A DNA stretch of 64,000 nucleotides from Flavobacteriales bacterium UBA1937. GTDB taxonomy: Bacteria > Bacteroidota > Bacteroidia > Flavobacteriales > Weeksellaceae. Shown here piece after piece: positions 50,807 to 59,577 of the stretch. Each line of letters opens with the position of its first letter. Position 1 is the first letter of the stretch. The stretch covers positions 21,358 through 85,357 of the forward strand of contig DDFD01000073.1 of the NCBI GenBank assembly GCA_002337005.1. Direction: 5' to 3'. The position numbers and the translations under genes were made by a program. The notes under the pieces are model-generated. The model had not been told where the DNA came from and searched no databases. It saw only the letters and a list, made by a program, of their open reading frames with translations.

Positions 50807-51910
50807 TTAAGAAAGACAATATTGTTTCCCAGAAAGTGCTTTGATGTATGATTTTAGTTCTAAATCTAATAAAATTGGCAATAATTTGAATGGCGGAATT
50901 TCTAATTTTTCGCTTAAATCGTCTAGAGAAATTTGGATATTTTCTGCAATACAATCATAGATTGGTTGTGCTTCTTTATTTAGTTTTATTGTTTTTGTTT
51001 CAAAAAGACTAGGGATGCTAACGTTTTGTTTATCAATACCTAAGTCATCTAATATATCCTGAAACTTGCTGATGATTCTTGCCTTGTTCTGAGAAATGAT
51101 CAGATTGCAACCTTGGCTGTATTTGTCCGAAATTTTTCCTGGGAGTGCATAGACTTCTCTATTATAACCATTAGCATAGCTTACTGTACTTATAGAACCA
51201 CCGCCAAATGCTGTTTCTACCACGATGGTAATACCAGAAAATCCTGCCACAATTCTGTTTCTCTGTAAAAAATGTTCTCTATCTGGTTTATCGGTAGAAT
51301 TAAACTCTGAGACAATAGCACCTCCGTTTTCAATCATTTCTTGAGCCAATTTTCTATGTTGAGAAGGATAGATAAGATGTAAACCGTGTGCTAAAACACC
51401 TACCGTAGGAATATTATTTTTAAGAGCTTCAGTGTGAGCTTGACCATCGGTTCCTAATGCTAATCCGCTTACAATCAGAATGTTTTTATTCTTTAGAGAT
51501 GTTATAAACTCTTCTACGAATTCTCTGCCATAATTCGTCATATTTCTGGTGCCAACAATAGATATTGGGATTAAATTATCATCAAAATCACCTTTTTGAT
51601 ATAGAATAGCAGGAGCATCATCACATTGCGATAGTAATTTTGGTAACTGGTTTTGATGACGAAGTTTTATTTTGATATTGTTTTTTTCGCAAAAAATAAG
51701 TTCATTTTCTGCGAATTTTAAAAACTCATCATTGCCAATGTTTTTTATGATTTTAGACCCAAATCCTGGAATTTCTTTTAACAATTTTTTAGATAACAGC
51801 CAAGCTTCTTTAGCAGAACCAGCTGCGTCTATTAGTTTCATGAAGTTGATATCGCCTATATTAGGTGTGGCACGCAGTGCTATGGAATATAGAATTTCGT
51901 CTTGAAGCAT
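50807..51910 (-). CDS. dprA: DNA-processing protein DprA
   Basis: 367 residues from ATG 51910 (MLQDEILYSI; an upstream TTG is less likely). N-terminal HhH/SAM-like part (IPGFGSKIIKNIGN), Rossmann core with ISIVGTRNMTNYGRE, VSGLALGTDGQAHTEAL and YPSQHRKLAQEM, and a C-terminal winged helix (about 300-367). Loads RecA onto incoming single-stranded DNA in transformation. comM/yifB, another transformation gene, lies 4 kb away. Confidence 0.94.
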   Translation of the reverse strand: MLQDEILYSIALRATPNIGDINFMKLIDAAGSAKEAWLLSKKLLKEIPGFGSKIIKNIGNDEFLKFAENELIFCEKNNIKIKLRHQNQLPKLLSQCDDAPAILYQKGDFDDNLIPISIVGTRNMTNYGREFVEEFITSLKNKNILIVSGLALGTDGQAHTEALKNNIPTVGVLAHGLHLIYPSQHRKLAQEMIENGGAIVSEFNSTDKPDREHFLQRNRIVAGFSGITIVVETAFGGGSISTVSYANGYNREVYALPGKISDKYSQGCNLIISQNKARIISKFQDILDDLGIDKQNVSIPSLFETKTIKLNKEAQPIYDCIAENIQISLDDLSEKLEIPPFKLLPILLDLELKSYIKALSGKQYCLS

Positions 51911-51927
51911 TTCCAAAAATAATAAAA

Positions 51928-52698
51928 TTATTTCTTTCTGATCTCATCTAGACGCTCCCAGATGTTATCTTTTTTAAGCTTGGGTTCTTCTGTGAAATGT
52001 TCGGGATGGTTTTCAAGATATTCTTGCCAAAGTTTATCATCTTTTTCACTATAATAATTAGGAAATTCCCAAATAAATTTTTTGTTCTTTTCTCTGTGCT
52101 TGTTTTTAAAAATGAGTGCTAATGCTAATCCTACAATGGCTCCAGAAAGATGGGCTTGCCAAGAAATTTTGCTGGGTTGGTCTAATTTATAAAATAACTC
52201 TTCTGGAAAAATCCCCCAGATTAAACTTCCGTAATATAATGCTACTACCAATGCTACCGTAAGAAGTGTCTTGTTTTTTCTGAAAATTCCGCTGAAAAAT
52301 ATAAAAAAAGCAAGCATATAAACAATTCCACTGGCTCCAATAATACATGTGTACACAGGTTCTTGACCAAAAAAATTCATGGGTGGAAGTAGCCAAACAA
52401 TCAACCCTGTACAAATCCATCCCCAGAATAATACGTTGTTTGCCAATTTAGGATAAAATTGATATAACAAGAAAAACAGAACAGCAATAGGAATAGAATT
52501 CCCTGCAATATGCTCTAGATTGCCATGGAGTAAAGGAGAGAAAATAACTCCCTTTAGCCCTTCTGGAACAAGCGGAATGAGAGACCCATCGCAATTTTCT
52601 ATTAATCCTAAATTTTGCAATAAGAAACCTATCCACATTGCAAATAGCATAAGTAGAGGAGCAATTATGGCTCGGATGCTGATAAATTTTTTAATCAT
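51928..52698 (-). CDS. Rhomboid-family intramembrane serine protease
   Basis: 256 residues with six membrane helices and a soluble C-terminal tail (from about 200). Catalytic Ser in IGASGIVYML and catalytic His in WQAHLSGAIVG; HGNLEHIAGNSIP supplies the oxyanion-side His and Asn. Cleaves membrane proteins within the bilayer; target unknown. It lies 17 bp before dprA and is probably cotranscribed. Confidence 0.93.
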   Translation of the reverse strand: MIKKFISIRAIIAPLLMLFAMWIGFLLQNLGLIENCDGSLIPLVPEGLKGVIFSPLLHGNLEHIAGNSIPIAVLFFLLYQFYPKLANNVLFWGWICTGLIVWLLPPMNFFGQEPVYTCIIGASGIVYMLAFFIFFSGIFRKNKTLLTVALVVALYYGSLIWGIFPEELFYKLDQPSKISWQAHLSGAIVGLALALIFKNKHREKNKKFIWEFPNYYSEKDDKLWQEYLENHPEHFTEEPKLKKDNIWERLDEIRKK

Positions 52699-52812
52699 TA
52701 TTAAAATAAAAACTCAAATAGATTGCCAAAACAATTTTATGGAAAAAATGGCTAATATTTTAGACATTCAGTAGAATTTATAGCCAAAAAGTAACATTTA
52801 TGTGTCAATCAA

Positions 52813-52843
52813 TTGGTTCAAAACAATACATATTGTATTTTTG
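52813..52843 (+). promoter_or_regulatory. Promoter of the tandem DUF3078 genes
   Basis: TTG (52813-52815), 20-bp spacer, TATTTTTG (52836-52843): a full match to the Bacteroidetes housekeeping promoter, 34 bp before the ATG. Confidence 0.75.
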
Positions 52844-52877
52844 AAGCAAAATATGGGTTTGACAAAAAAATTGAAGG

Positions 52878-53984
52878 ATGAAAAAATTTTGGATATTGTT
52901 TTTATTTTTTGCAGTTTTTAATGTTTATTTTGGACAAATTACTGATTCTAAAAAAGTTATTGATTCTATAAGTGCTCAAAAATGGAAGCAGAGCTTACCA
53001 GATATTGACAGCCTCACAGAAGTAGCATTGATAGGAATAAGAGTAAAACCAAAAGACACCATTATTCTTAAAAAAACAAAAGTACTACCTGAACAAGGTT
53101 ACGAAGTGCCTATTACTCCTTTTCAGTTATTAAAATATAAAGAAGATAAAACTTGGTTTTTCTTTGGACAAAATAATTTGGTTTTTAACCAAGCTAGTTT
53201 TAGCAATTGGAACTCTGGAGGTAATAATAACATAGGCGTTATTGGTAAAGTTAATTATAATTTAAGTTTCAAAAAAGGAAAGCATTTCTTAGAAAATACA
53301 TTTCAATTAGGTTATGGTTTTGTGTCTTCCAAAGGGCAATCTTCCAGAAAAACAGAAGATTATATCAATATAATGTCTAATTATGGATATGATCTAGGGA
53401 GTAATTATTATCTTTCTACTGGTTTTCAATTTATTTCTCAGTTTGCCCCTGGATATAATTACTCTGCTACACCTAACCCCACTTTAGATGATAGAATTTC
53501 TAAATTTTTAGCACCAGCTTATGTGAATTTGGGGATTGGTATTTCTTATAATCCTAATGAAAATTTTCAAGTGATTGTAAGACCAGTAAACGGTAAATTT
53601 ACTATTGTAGAAGATAAACTCCTACAGAAAAAAGGATTATTCGGTTTAGAAAATGATGGTCAAAGTTTAAGAAAAGAGTTGGGGGCAATGGTTAATGTTC
53701 TCTATCGTCTCAAAATTTATAAAGACATTAATCTGATTAATAAACTCAATCTCTTTAGCAATTATCTGTACCATACCGAAAGAGTAGATGTGGCATATAA
53801 CGGGACATTGAACTTTAGATTAAATAAATTAATTACCACAAGTATTACCGGAGATTTGCTCTATGATCATGATCAAATAAAGAAGCTTCAGGTAAAACAA
53901 ACTCTAGGAATAGGGTTTTCTTATAATTTAGGAATTGAAGATAAAGAAAGACCGAAAAAAAATATAAAACCTTTCGCTAATTAA
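52878..53984 (+). CDS. DUF3078 protein, outer-membrane barrel-like, first of a tandem pair
   Basis: 368 residues with a signal peptide (FAVFNVYFGQ). An extra N-terminal ~85 residues precede the DUF3078 part, which has NNLVFNQASFSNWNSGGNN and repeated amphipathic strands (YNLSFKKGKHFLENTFQLGYG in parts). Expected outer-membrane barrel; unknown role. Homologous to the next gene, 12 bp apart, so one operon from a strong promoter. Confidence 0.9.
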   Translation: MKKFWILFLFFAVFNVYFGQITDSKKVIDSISAQKWKQSLPDIDSLTEVALIGIRVKPKDTIILKKTKVLPEQGYEVPITPFQLLKYKEDKTWFFFGQNNLVFNQASFSNWNSGGNNNIGVIGKVNYNLSFKKGKHFLENTFQLGYGFVSSKGQSSRKTEDYINIMSNYGYDLGSNYYLSTGFQFISQFAPGYNYSATPNPTLDDRISKFLAPAYVNLGIGISYNPNENFQVIVRPVNGKFTIVEDKLLQKKGLFGLENDGQSLRKELGAMVNVLYRLKIYKDINLINKLNLFSNYLYHTERVDVAYNGTLNFRLNKLITTSITGDLLYDHDQIKKLQVKQTLGIGFSYNLGIEDKERPKKNIKPFAN

Positions 53985-53996
53985 AAAACACATTCA

Positions 53997-54899
53997 ATGA
54001 AAAAATTTTTATTATCCGCTTCTGCTTTTTTAGCAGTGCTGGTTTCTGCACAAGAAAAACCTGTAGATTCTACCAAACATTGGTCTGTAATAGGGCAAAA
54101 TACTTTAATGATTAATCAAGCCGCTTTTTCTAATTGGGTAGGCGGCGGTGCCAATAGTTTTGGTTGGCTAGCTGGTGTTAACTATAATTTAGTTTATAAA
54201 AAGGATAAAAATCTGGTAGAAAACGCAGTTATTTTAGGTTATGGACAAAACAAAACGCAAGGTTTGGGTACCAGAAAAAGTCAAGACAATATTAATTTGA
54301 GTTCTAATTACGGTTATGAAATAGGTAAAAACTGGTACGCTTCTGCAGGAGTTGGCTTTATCTCTCAATTTACCAATGGCTATGAAGACGGAAACAATCC
54401 TGCTGCTAAGAAAATTTCTAATTTTATGGCGCCTGGTTATGTTTCTGTAGGAGCTGGTTTTACGTACAGACCTAGTGAAAATTTTACTTTAACACTTAGA
54501 CCAGCCAATGCTAGATGGACTTTTGTACTAGATAAAGACCTACAAAAAGCAGGAAATTACGGCTTAAAAAATGACGGGGATTCTTCTCTTTTCCAACTGG
54601 GGTTCTTTGCTGGATCTACTTATAAAATAAAACTGATGGAGAATATTACACTTCTTAATAATGCTTCGGTTTTTTCTAATTATCTAGACCATCCAGAAAG
54701 ATTGGTTCTAAGCTACGGAGGAGTTCTTAATATGAAAATCAATAAATTTATCTCTACTAATATCACTTTAGATTTATTATATGACCATAATCAAATTATG
54801 AAAACCCAGCTTAAACAGACTTTGGGCGTAGGTTTTGCTTATAATATTGATAACGGAATAAAATTTAAAGAAGACAAAAGAAATAAAGATTGGAAATAA
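53997..54899 (+). CDS. DUF3078 protein, second of a tandem pair
   Basis: 300 residues with a signal peptide ending LVSAQ. The shared motif reads NTLMINQAAFSNWVGGGAN, and the end LKQTLGVGFAYNID parallels VKQTLGIGFSYNLG of its neighbour. An old tandem duplication, since the identity is moderate. It lacks the N-terminal extension of the first copy. Ends at a strong hairpin terminator. Confidence 0.9.
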   Translation: MKKFLLSASAFLAVLVSAQEKPVDSTKHWSVIGQNTLMINQAAFSNWVGGGANSFGWLAGVNYNLVYKKDKNLVENAVILGYGQNKTQGLGTRKSQDNINLSSNYGYEIGKNWYASAGVGFISQFTNGYEDGNNPAAKKISNFMAPGYVSVGAGFTYRPSENFTLTLRPANARWTFVLDKDLQKAGNYGLKNDGDSSLFQLGFFAGSTYKIKLMENITLLNNASVFSNYLDHPERLVLSYGGVLNMKINKFISTNITLDLLYDHNQIMKTQLKQTLGVGFAYNIDNGIKFKEDKRNKDWK

Positions 54900-54907
54900 A
54901 AATATCG

Positions 54908-54934
54908 AAACCACTGCTCACCAGTGGTTTTTTT
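54908..54934 (+). terminator. Terminator between DUF3078 and comM
   Basis: AAACCACTG-CTCAC-CAGTGGTTT followed by seven or more Ts, directly after the DUF3078 stop; it reaches the comM stop codon and may work in both directions. Confidence 0.9.
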
Positions 54935-56468
54935 ATGCATTCCAAAATTCTCTGTCCAGACTTCTATACTGTATTGCTTCAGAAATATGATGTGACTCTA
55001 TTTTTTCAGAAAGTTCTAGATCTGCAATGGTTCTGGAAACCTTCAAAATTCTATCATAAGCTCTAGCCGAAAGATTCAGTTTTTCCATGGCGTTTTTAAT
55101 CAAATTTTTAGAATCATCATCCAGTTCACAGTATTTTTCAATTTCTTTTGGCCCAATCTGCGCATTGTAATTAATTTCTAAATCTTTGTAACGCTCGGTC
55201 TGCATTTCTCTGGCTTTCAGTACTCTTTCCCGAATCGAAATACTGCTTTCGCCTTTTCTTCGGTCAGACAATTGCTCGAATTCTACTTTTTGAACTTCTA
55301 TATGAATATCAATTCTGTCTAAAAGTGGCCCAGAAAGTTTGTTCATATACCGTTGCATCTCAAACTGAGAAGAAGTGTTATTCGGATCATCTGGGAAATA
55401 ACCACTTGGGCTCGGGTTCATACTGGCAACCAACATAAAACTTGCAGGATAATTTACTGTAAATCTAGCTCTGGAAATAGTGACCTCTCGGTCTTCTAAA
55501 GGTTGACGCATTACTTCTAAAACAGTCCTTTTAAATTCTGGCATTTCATCTAGAAACAAAACACCATTATGTGCCAGAGAAATTTCGCCAGGTTGAGGAT
55601 AACTTCCTCCACCAACTAATGCCACGTCAGAAATCGTATGATGTGGACTTCTAAAAGGGCGAACCGTCATCAACGAAGAATTTTTCTCCATTTTTCCGGC
55701 GACAGAGTGAATTTTGGTGGTTTCTAAAGCTTCTTTTATGGTTAATGGAGGTAAAATACTTGGTACACGTTTTGCCAACATTGTTTTTCCACTTCCAGGT
55801 GGACCTATCAAAATAATATTGTGTCCGCCTGCAGCCGCTACTTCCATTGCTCTTTTTGCGGTTTCTTGACCTTTCACTTCCGAAAAATCATATGGGAAAT
55901 TGTCTATCTTTTCTTGAAATTCTTTCCTAGTATCAAATTCGGTTCTTTCTAGAGGAATTCCTTCGTTAAAGAAATCAATAACTTGCTTTATATTTTCTAT
56001 GCCATACACTTCCAGATTGTTTACAATGGCAGCTTCTCTCGTATTTTGTTTAGGAAGAATAATTCCTTTGAAGCCTTCTTCTCTAGCTTTTATCGCAATC
56101 GGCAAAACACCTTTTATTGGCTGTAAACCTCCGTCTAGTGAAAGCTCGCCCATAATGATGTATTTTTCTAAATTTTCGGCATTAATGAGATCAGAAGCCG
56201 CCAAAATCCCAATCGCAATACTTAAATCATAAGCAGAACCTTCTTTTCTGAGGTCTGCAGGTGCCATGTTAATGGTGATTTTCTTCCCTGGAATTTTGAA
56301 ACCAACGTTTTTTAGGGCAGCATTTATTCTGTAACTACTTTCTTTGATGGCGTTATCTGGAAGACCAACCAAATGGTATCCAATTCCTGGAGAATCTACA
56401 TTTACTTCTATAGTGATGGTTTGGGCAGAAACACCGTGAATGGCGCTTCCATAGATTTTTACAAGCAT
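54933..56468 (-). CDS. comM: YifB/ComM family Mg-chelatase-like AAA+ ATPase
   Basis: 511 residues. N-terminal Lon-like domain (ALKNVGFKIPGKKITINMAP, LDGGLQPIKGVLP), then the AAA+ core with Walker A GPPGSGKTMLAKR, Walker B LFLDEMPEF and RSPHHTISDVALVGGG, then the C-terminal Mg_chelatase part (ARAYDRILKVSRTIADL). ComM is a hexameric helicase promoting branch migration in natural transformation. With dprA it suggests competence. Confidence 0.95.
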   Translation of the reverse strand: MLVKIYGSAIHGVSAQTITIEVNVDSPGIGYHLVGLPDNAIKESSYRINAALKNVGFKIPGKKITINMAPADLRKEGSAYDLSIAIGILAASDLINAENLEKYIIMGELSLDGGLQPIKGVLPIAIKAREEGFKGIILPKQNTREAAIVNNLEVYGIENIKQVIDFFNEGIPLERTEFDTRKEFQEKIDNFPYDFSEVKGQETAKRAMEVAAAGGHNIILIGPPGSGKTMLAKRVPSILPPLTIKEALETTKIHSVAGKMEKNSSLMTVRPFRSPHHTISDVALVGGGSYPQPGEISLAHNGVLFLDEMPEFKRTVLEVMRQPLEDREVTISRARFTVNYPASFMLVASMNPSPSGYFPDDPNNTSSQFEMQRYMNKLSGPLLDRIDIHIEVQKVEFEQLSDRRKGESSISIRERVLKAREMQTERYKDLEINYNAQIGPKEIEKYCELDDDSKNLIKNAMEKLNLSARAYDRILKVSRTIADLELSEKIESHHISEAIQYRSLDREFWNA

Positions 56469-56548
56469 TGTGTTATTGGCTTTGATTGATGTAAAAATAA
56501 ATAAAAATTTTTAATCAAAAAGGGAGTAACTGGTAAAATCTTGAATAC

Positions 56549-57814
56549 CTATCTATAATTTTTATCCAAAAACCAGAAGAACTCTTCCATTCTATACACA
56601 TTATTCGCCACTAAATAAACAAATAAAATTCCTACAAAAATCGTAAGAAATGAAAGCATTTTCGGAGAATTTTTATACCCGAAAAACAACCAACCGAGCA
56701 TCATAGGAACTACAAAAATAAAATGTCCGCCATAAATATAAGAGGTATGCAAGCCAAATTTCAAAACACAATGAATGAGAATATCTACGGAAAAAGAAAG
56801 CATCAAAATCTGTACAAATTTGTTTTTGAAATTTTTAAAATAACTCCAAAAAACCAAAATCAATATTGAAGCCACAAAAATATAGGGAACTACAGACGAA
56901 AAAACATCCATAAATAGGGCGTTGTAATGAAATCCTTGTTTATTGTGATAATCACGGATGATAAAATTGGAAAAAATCATATTTCCCCCGAAAAACCAAG
57001 ACGAAATCATATCCCAAATTGGCGTAACTTTTGGTTTTGAAAATTTTTCGTATTGTTCACCAGTTTTGGTGAAAATTCTCATATAATCCCAATCTAATCG
57101 GTATAAAAACAACAAAACGAAAACCGTAGCAGAAATTACAACTCTAACTGCAGCCTTGAAAACGGTTTTGAAACTTTTAAATAAATTTTTCTCAAAAAGT
57201 ATTGGAATATAGATTTTTACAACGTTGGTAATCGTTAAACCGCCAACTAAAACCGAAGCGAAAGTTAAAGGAAATATCGAAATTTTCTTTTCTTTTTTAA
57301 GTTTTGCAGCTGCATAATAATTAAATGCTATCAAAAAAAGCAAGGTGTAAGTATAAGTTTCTGGCGTAAAAGATAGCAGAATTGGGGTGGTGAAAAACGC
57401 AAAGAAAAACGTAATTAATAAATTGATTTTCAGTGAAATTCTAACAATATTTCTTAAATATTTGAATAATTGAAGCAAAGCCAAACTTACTGCAAAATTG
57501 CTACACCAAGCCAAAACCAATCGGAAAGTTTCGTTCTTTTTACCATCTGAAATCCACAATGCAAATTTTCTAATCCAATCGAAAAAATAATTAGAAAGCG
57601 GGTGTCTCTCAAAACCACCACCTGTCATTATAATTGAGCGATTGTCAAAACTAAAATAGGCATCCCAAGGAATTCTGTCGTCAAATATAATTCTGTAATT
57701 CAGTGCGATATAAGTTCCTAAAATTCCGTAAGAAATAAGGAAAATCACAAACAAAATCCATTCTACCAGATTGCTCGGGAAAATTAGTTTTAAAGTGTCT
57801 TTGAGTTTTTTCAA
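56549..57814 (-). CDS. Multi-pass membrane protein, GT-C-like (possibly DUF6080)
   Basis: 421 residues with about ten to eleven membrane helices. A long extracytoplasmic loop after TM1 carries acidic and aromatic residues (FDDRIPWDAYFSFD, FERHPLSNYFFDW), as in GT-C glycosyltransferases; SFTPETYTYTLLFL is also typical of such mannosyltransferase-like proteins. I recall similar Chryseobacterium proteins as DUF6080. A sugar-lipid donor and glycan acceptor would be expected, but activity is inferred from topology only. Confidence 0.75.
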   Translation of the reverse strand: MKKLKDTLKLIFPSNLVEWILFVIFLISYGILGTYIALNYRIIFDDRIPWDAYFSFDNRSIIMTGGGFERHPLSNYFFDWIRKFALWISDGKKNETFRLVLAWCSNFAVSLALLQLFKYLRNIVRISLKINLLITFFFAFFTTPILLSFTPETYTYTLLFLIAFNYYAAAKLKKEKKISIFPLTFASVLVGGLTITNVVKIYIPILFEKNLFKSFKTVFKAAVRVVISATVFVLLFLYRLDWDYMRIFTKTGEQYEKFSKPKVTPIWDMISSWFFGGNMIFSNFIIRDYHNKQGFHYNALFMDVFSSVVPYIFVASILILVFWSYFKNFKNKFVQILMLSFSVDILIHCVLKFGLHTSYIYGGHFIFVVPMMLGWLFFGYKNSPKMLSFLTIFVGILFVYLVANNVYRMEEFFWFLDKNYR

Positions 57815-57843
57815 GGATAAATTTTTTGCAAAAATAATTCATT

Positions 57844-57961
57844 TTAACCACAAAAGAGACAAAGATGAAAGACGTTTTAAGTTATTCAATAGCAAAAAAA
57901 GCTAAACATCCTTCTTTTTTGTACTTTTGAAATTCTTGTTTTCAAACTATTCTTTTGTGGT
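57844..57961. repeat. AACCACAAAAG...CTTTTGTGGTTA inverted-end element
   Basis: TTAACCACAAAAG at the left (from 57844) and CTTTTGTGGTTA at the right (57950-57961) can pair; the middle has GAGACAAAGATGAAAG. A short non-coding repeat of the kind common in flavobacterial intergenic regions. Confidence 0.5.
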
Positions 57962-57968
57962 TAGATTC

Positions 57969-59513
57969 TTAAGAAGAACAAGAAAGTGAACTGCAACCAA
58001 CTACGCCTTCATATTTTTCTGGTCTTTTCACAGAAAATTCTAGGTAGATTTCTTCGTAAGGATTTTGTAGAGCGTTCCAAAGCTTGTCGAATAATTCTGT
58101 TTTTCCTTCTTCCATTTCTGCAATGCAATCGTAAAGCAGATAGTTTCTCAAGATAAATTTCGGGTTGGCTTTTTGCATTATTTTCCGGCTTTCTTCTCTG
58201 GAAATTTGATTATTAGAAAGTCTTTGTTTGTAATTTTCTACAAATTCTATTACCAAAGTTTCTTGTTCTTTATTCAAATTTTGATAGAATGATTTTCTGA
58301 AATGTTCAATGATGTTTGTATCTTCTTTAATGCTTTCTAACTGATTGAAAAACAATGTATAGTCTATAGAAATTTCTTCCATTAATTTTTGCCAAGAAGT
58401 GAAAAAATCGGCGTCATATCTTTCTAGTTTTTCAAACCCGAATTTCTTTGCCATCATTTCATCGTGCTTTTTCCAAAACATTTCGCTGTAATCTACTAAT
58501 ATTTTTTCCAGTGCGGCTTCGTCTTTAATTAAAGGAAAAAGCGCATTGGCTAATTGAATTAAATTCCAATGAGCAATGTGCGCTTGTTTGCCAAAAGCGT
58601 ATCTTCTGCCAGGTAAATCGGTAGTATTTGAAGTAAAATTAAGATTGTATTCGTCTAAAAATGAGAATGGTCCGTAATCTATTGTGTTGCCAATAATGCT
58701 CATATTATCGGTATTCATCACACCGTGTGTAAATCCTACACGAAGCCATTCTACAATCATATCGGCGGTTTTTTCGCCTACTTTTTTGAAAAAATCTAGA
58801 TATTTTTCGGTTGAGTTTTTATCAATTTCTTGGAAATAATTTTCGAGGGTAAAATCTGCAAGTTTTTGTAAAGTATCCAATTCATTTCTTGCAGCTAATA
58901 ATTCAAAATGTCCGAATCTCAAGAAAGTTTCGGAGGTTCTGATGACAACTGCTCCTTGCTCGAAATCTACATTTCCGTTGTACATTACGTCTCTAGCAAC
59001 TTTTTCACCAGTTAAAGAAAGAGAAAGTGCTCTTGTAGTAGGAACACCTAAATGAAATATCGCTTCGCTCATGAGATATTCTCTGATTGAAGAACGAAGA
59101 ACCGCTCTTCCGTCAGCATGACGAGAGTAGGGAGTAGCACCTGCTCCTTTCCATTGAATTTCTGTAAAATTTCCTTTAGAATTTAGAATTTCTCCTGCAT
59201 AAATAGCTCTTCCATCGCCTAATTGACCCGCCCATTGTCCGAACTGATGTCCTGCATAGGCTGTAGAAAAAGTTTTTAAATTTTCTGGAAGTTGAGTTGC
59301 GTTTAAAAAATCTTTATCTTGTTGATTTTCAATTTCTCCAAGTCCTATTTCTTTAGCTAAACTTTCATTAAAATGGAGCAATTGAGCTTTTTTAAAACCA
59401 TAGATTTCGGTGAGCGCAAATAGAAAATTGGGTGTTTGTCTTTGAGCTGGATTTCCAGAAAAATCTCCCGGAAAAATTTCTAAATATCTTTGAGTGATCT
59501 TATCTAAATTCAT
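57969..59513 (-). CDS. selO: SelO/YdiU protein adenylyltransferase
   Basis: 514 residues. Pseudokinase-fold enzyme that transfers AMP to protein Ser/Thr/Tyr, linked to redox stress. Seen: GDGRAIYAGE, WKGAGATPYSRHADGRAVLR, SSIREYLMSEA and GVMNTDNMSIIGNTIDYGP. The extreme C-terminus CSSLSCSS carries Cys where some eukaryotic homologues have selenocysteine. Read out of the space after PBP1A, behind a terminator. Confidence 0.95.
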   Translation of the reverse strand: MNLDKITQRYLEIFPGDFSGNPAQRQTPNFLFALTEIYGFKKAQLLHFNESLAKEIGLGEIENQQDKDFLNATQLPENLKTFSTAYAGHQFGQWAGQLGDGRAIYAGEILNSKGNFTEIQWKGAGATPYSRHADGRAVLRSSIREYLMSEAIFHLGVPTTRALSLSLTGEKVARDVMYNGNVDFEQGAVVIRTSETFLRFGHFELLAARNELDTLQKLADFTLENYFQEIDKNSTEKYLDFFKKVGEKTADMIVEWLRVGFTHGVMNTDNMSIIGNTIDYGPFSFLDEYNLNFTSNTTDLPGRRYAFGKQAHIAHWNLIQLANALFPLIKDEAALEKILVDYSEMFWKKHDEMMAKKFGFEKLERYDADFFTSWQKLMEEISIDYTLFFNQLESIKEDTNIIEHFRKSFYQNLNKEQETLVIEFVENYKQRLSNNQISREESRKIMQKANPKFILRNYLLYDCIAEMEEGKTELFDKLWNALQNPYEEIYLEFSVKRPEKYEGVVGCSSLSCSS

Positions 59514-59541
59514 ACTACAAAACTAATTCATTTAAAATAAA

Positions 59542-59570
59542 AAACCGCTTCAAAAATATTGAAACGGTTT
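59542..59570 (-). terminator. Terminator after PBP1A
   Basis: AAACCG...CGGTTT with inner TTCAA/TTGAA pairing, and a six-T tail on the minus strand, between the PBP1A stop and selO. Confidence 0.85.
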
Positions 59571-59577
59571 ATATATT

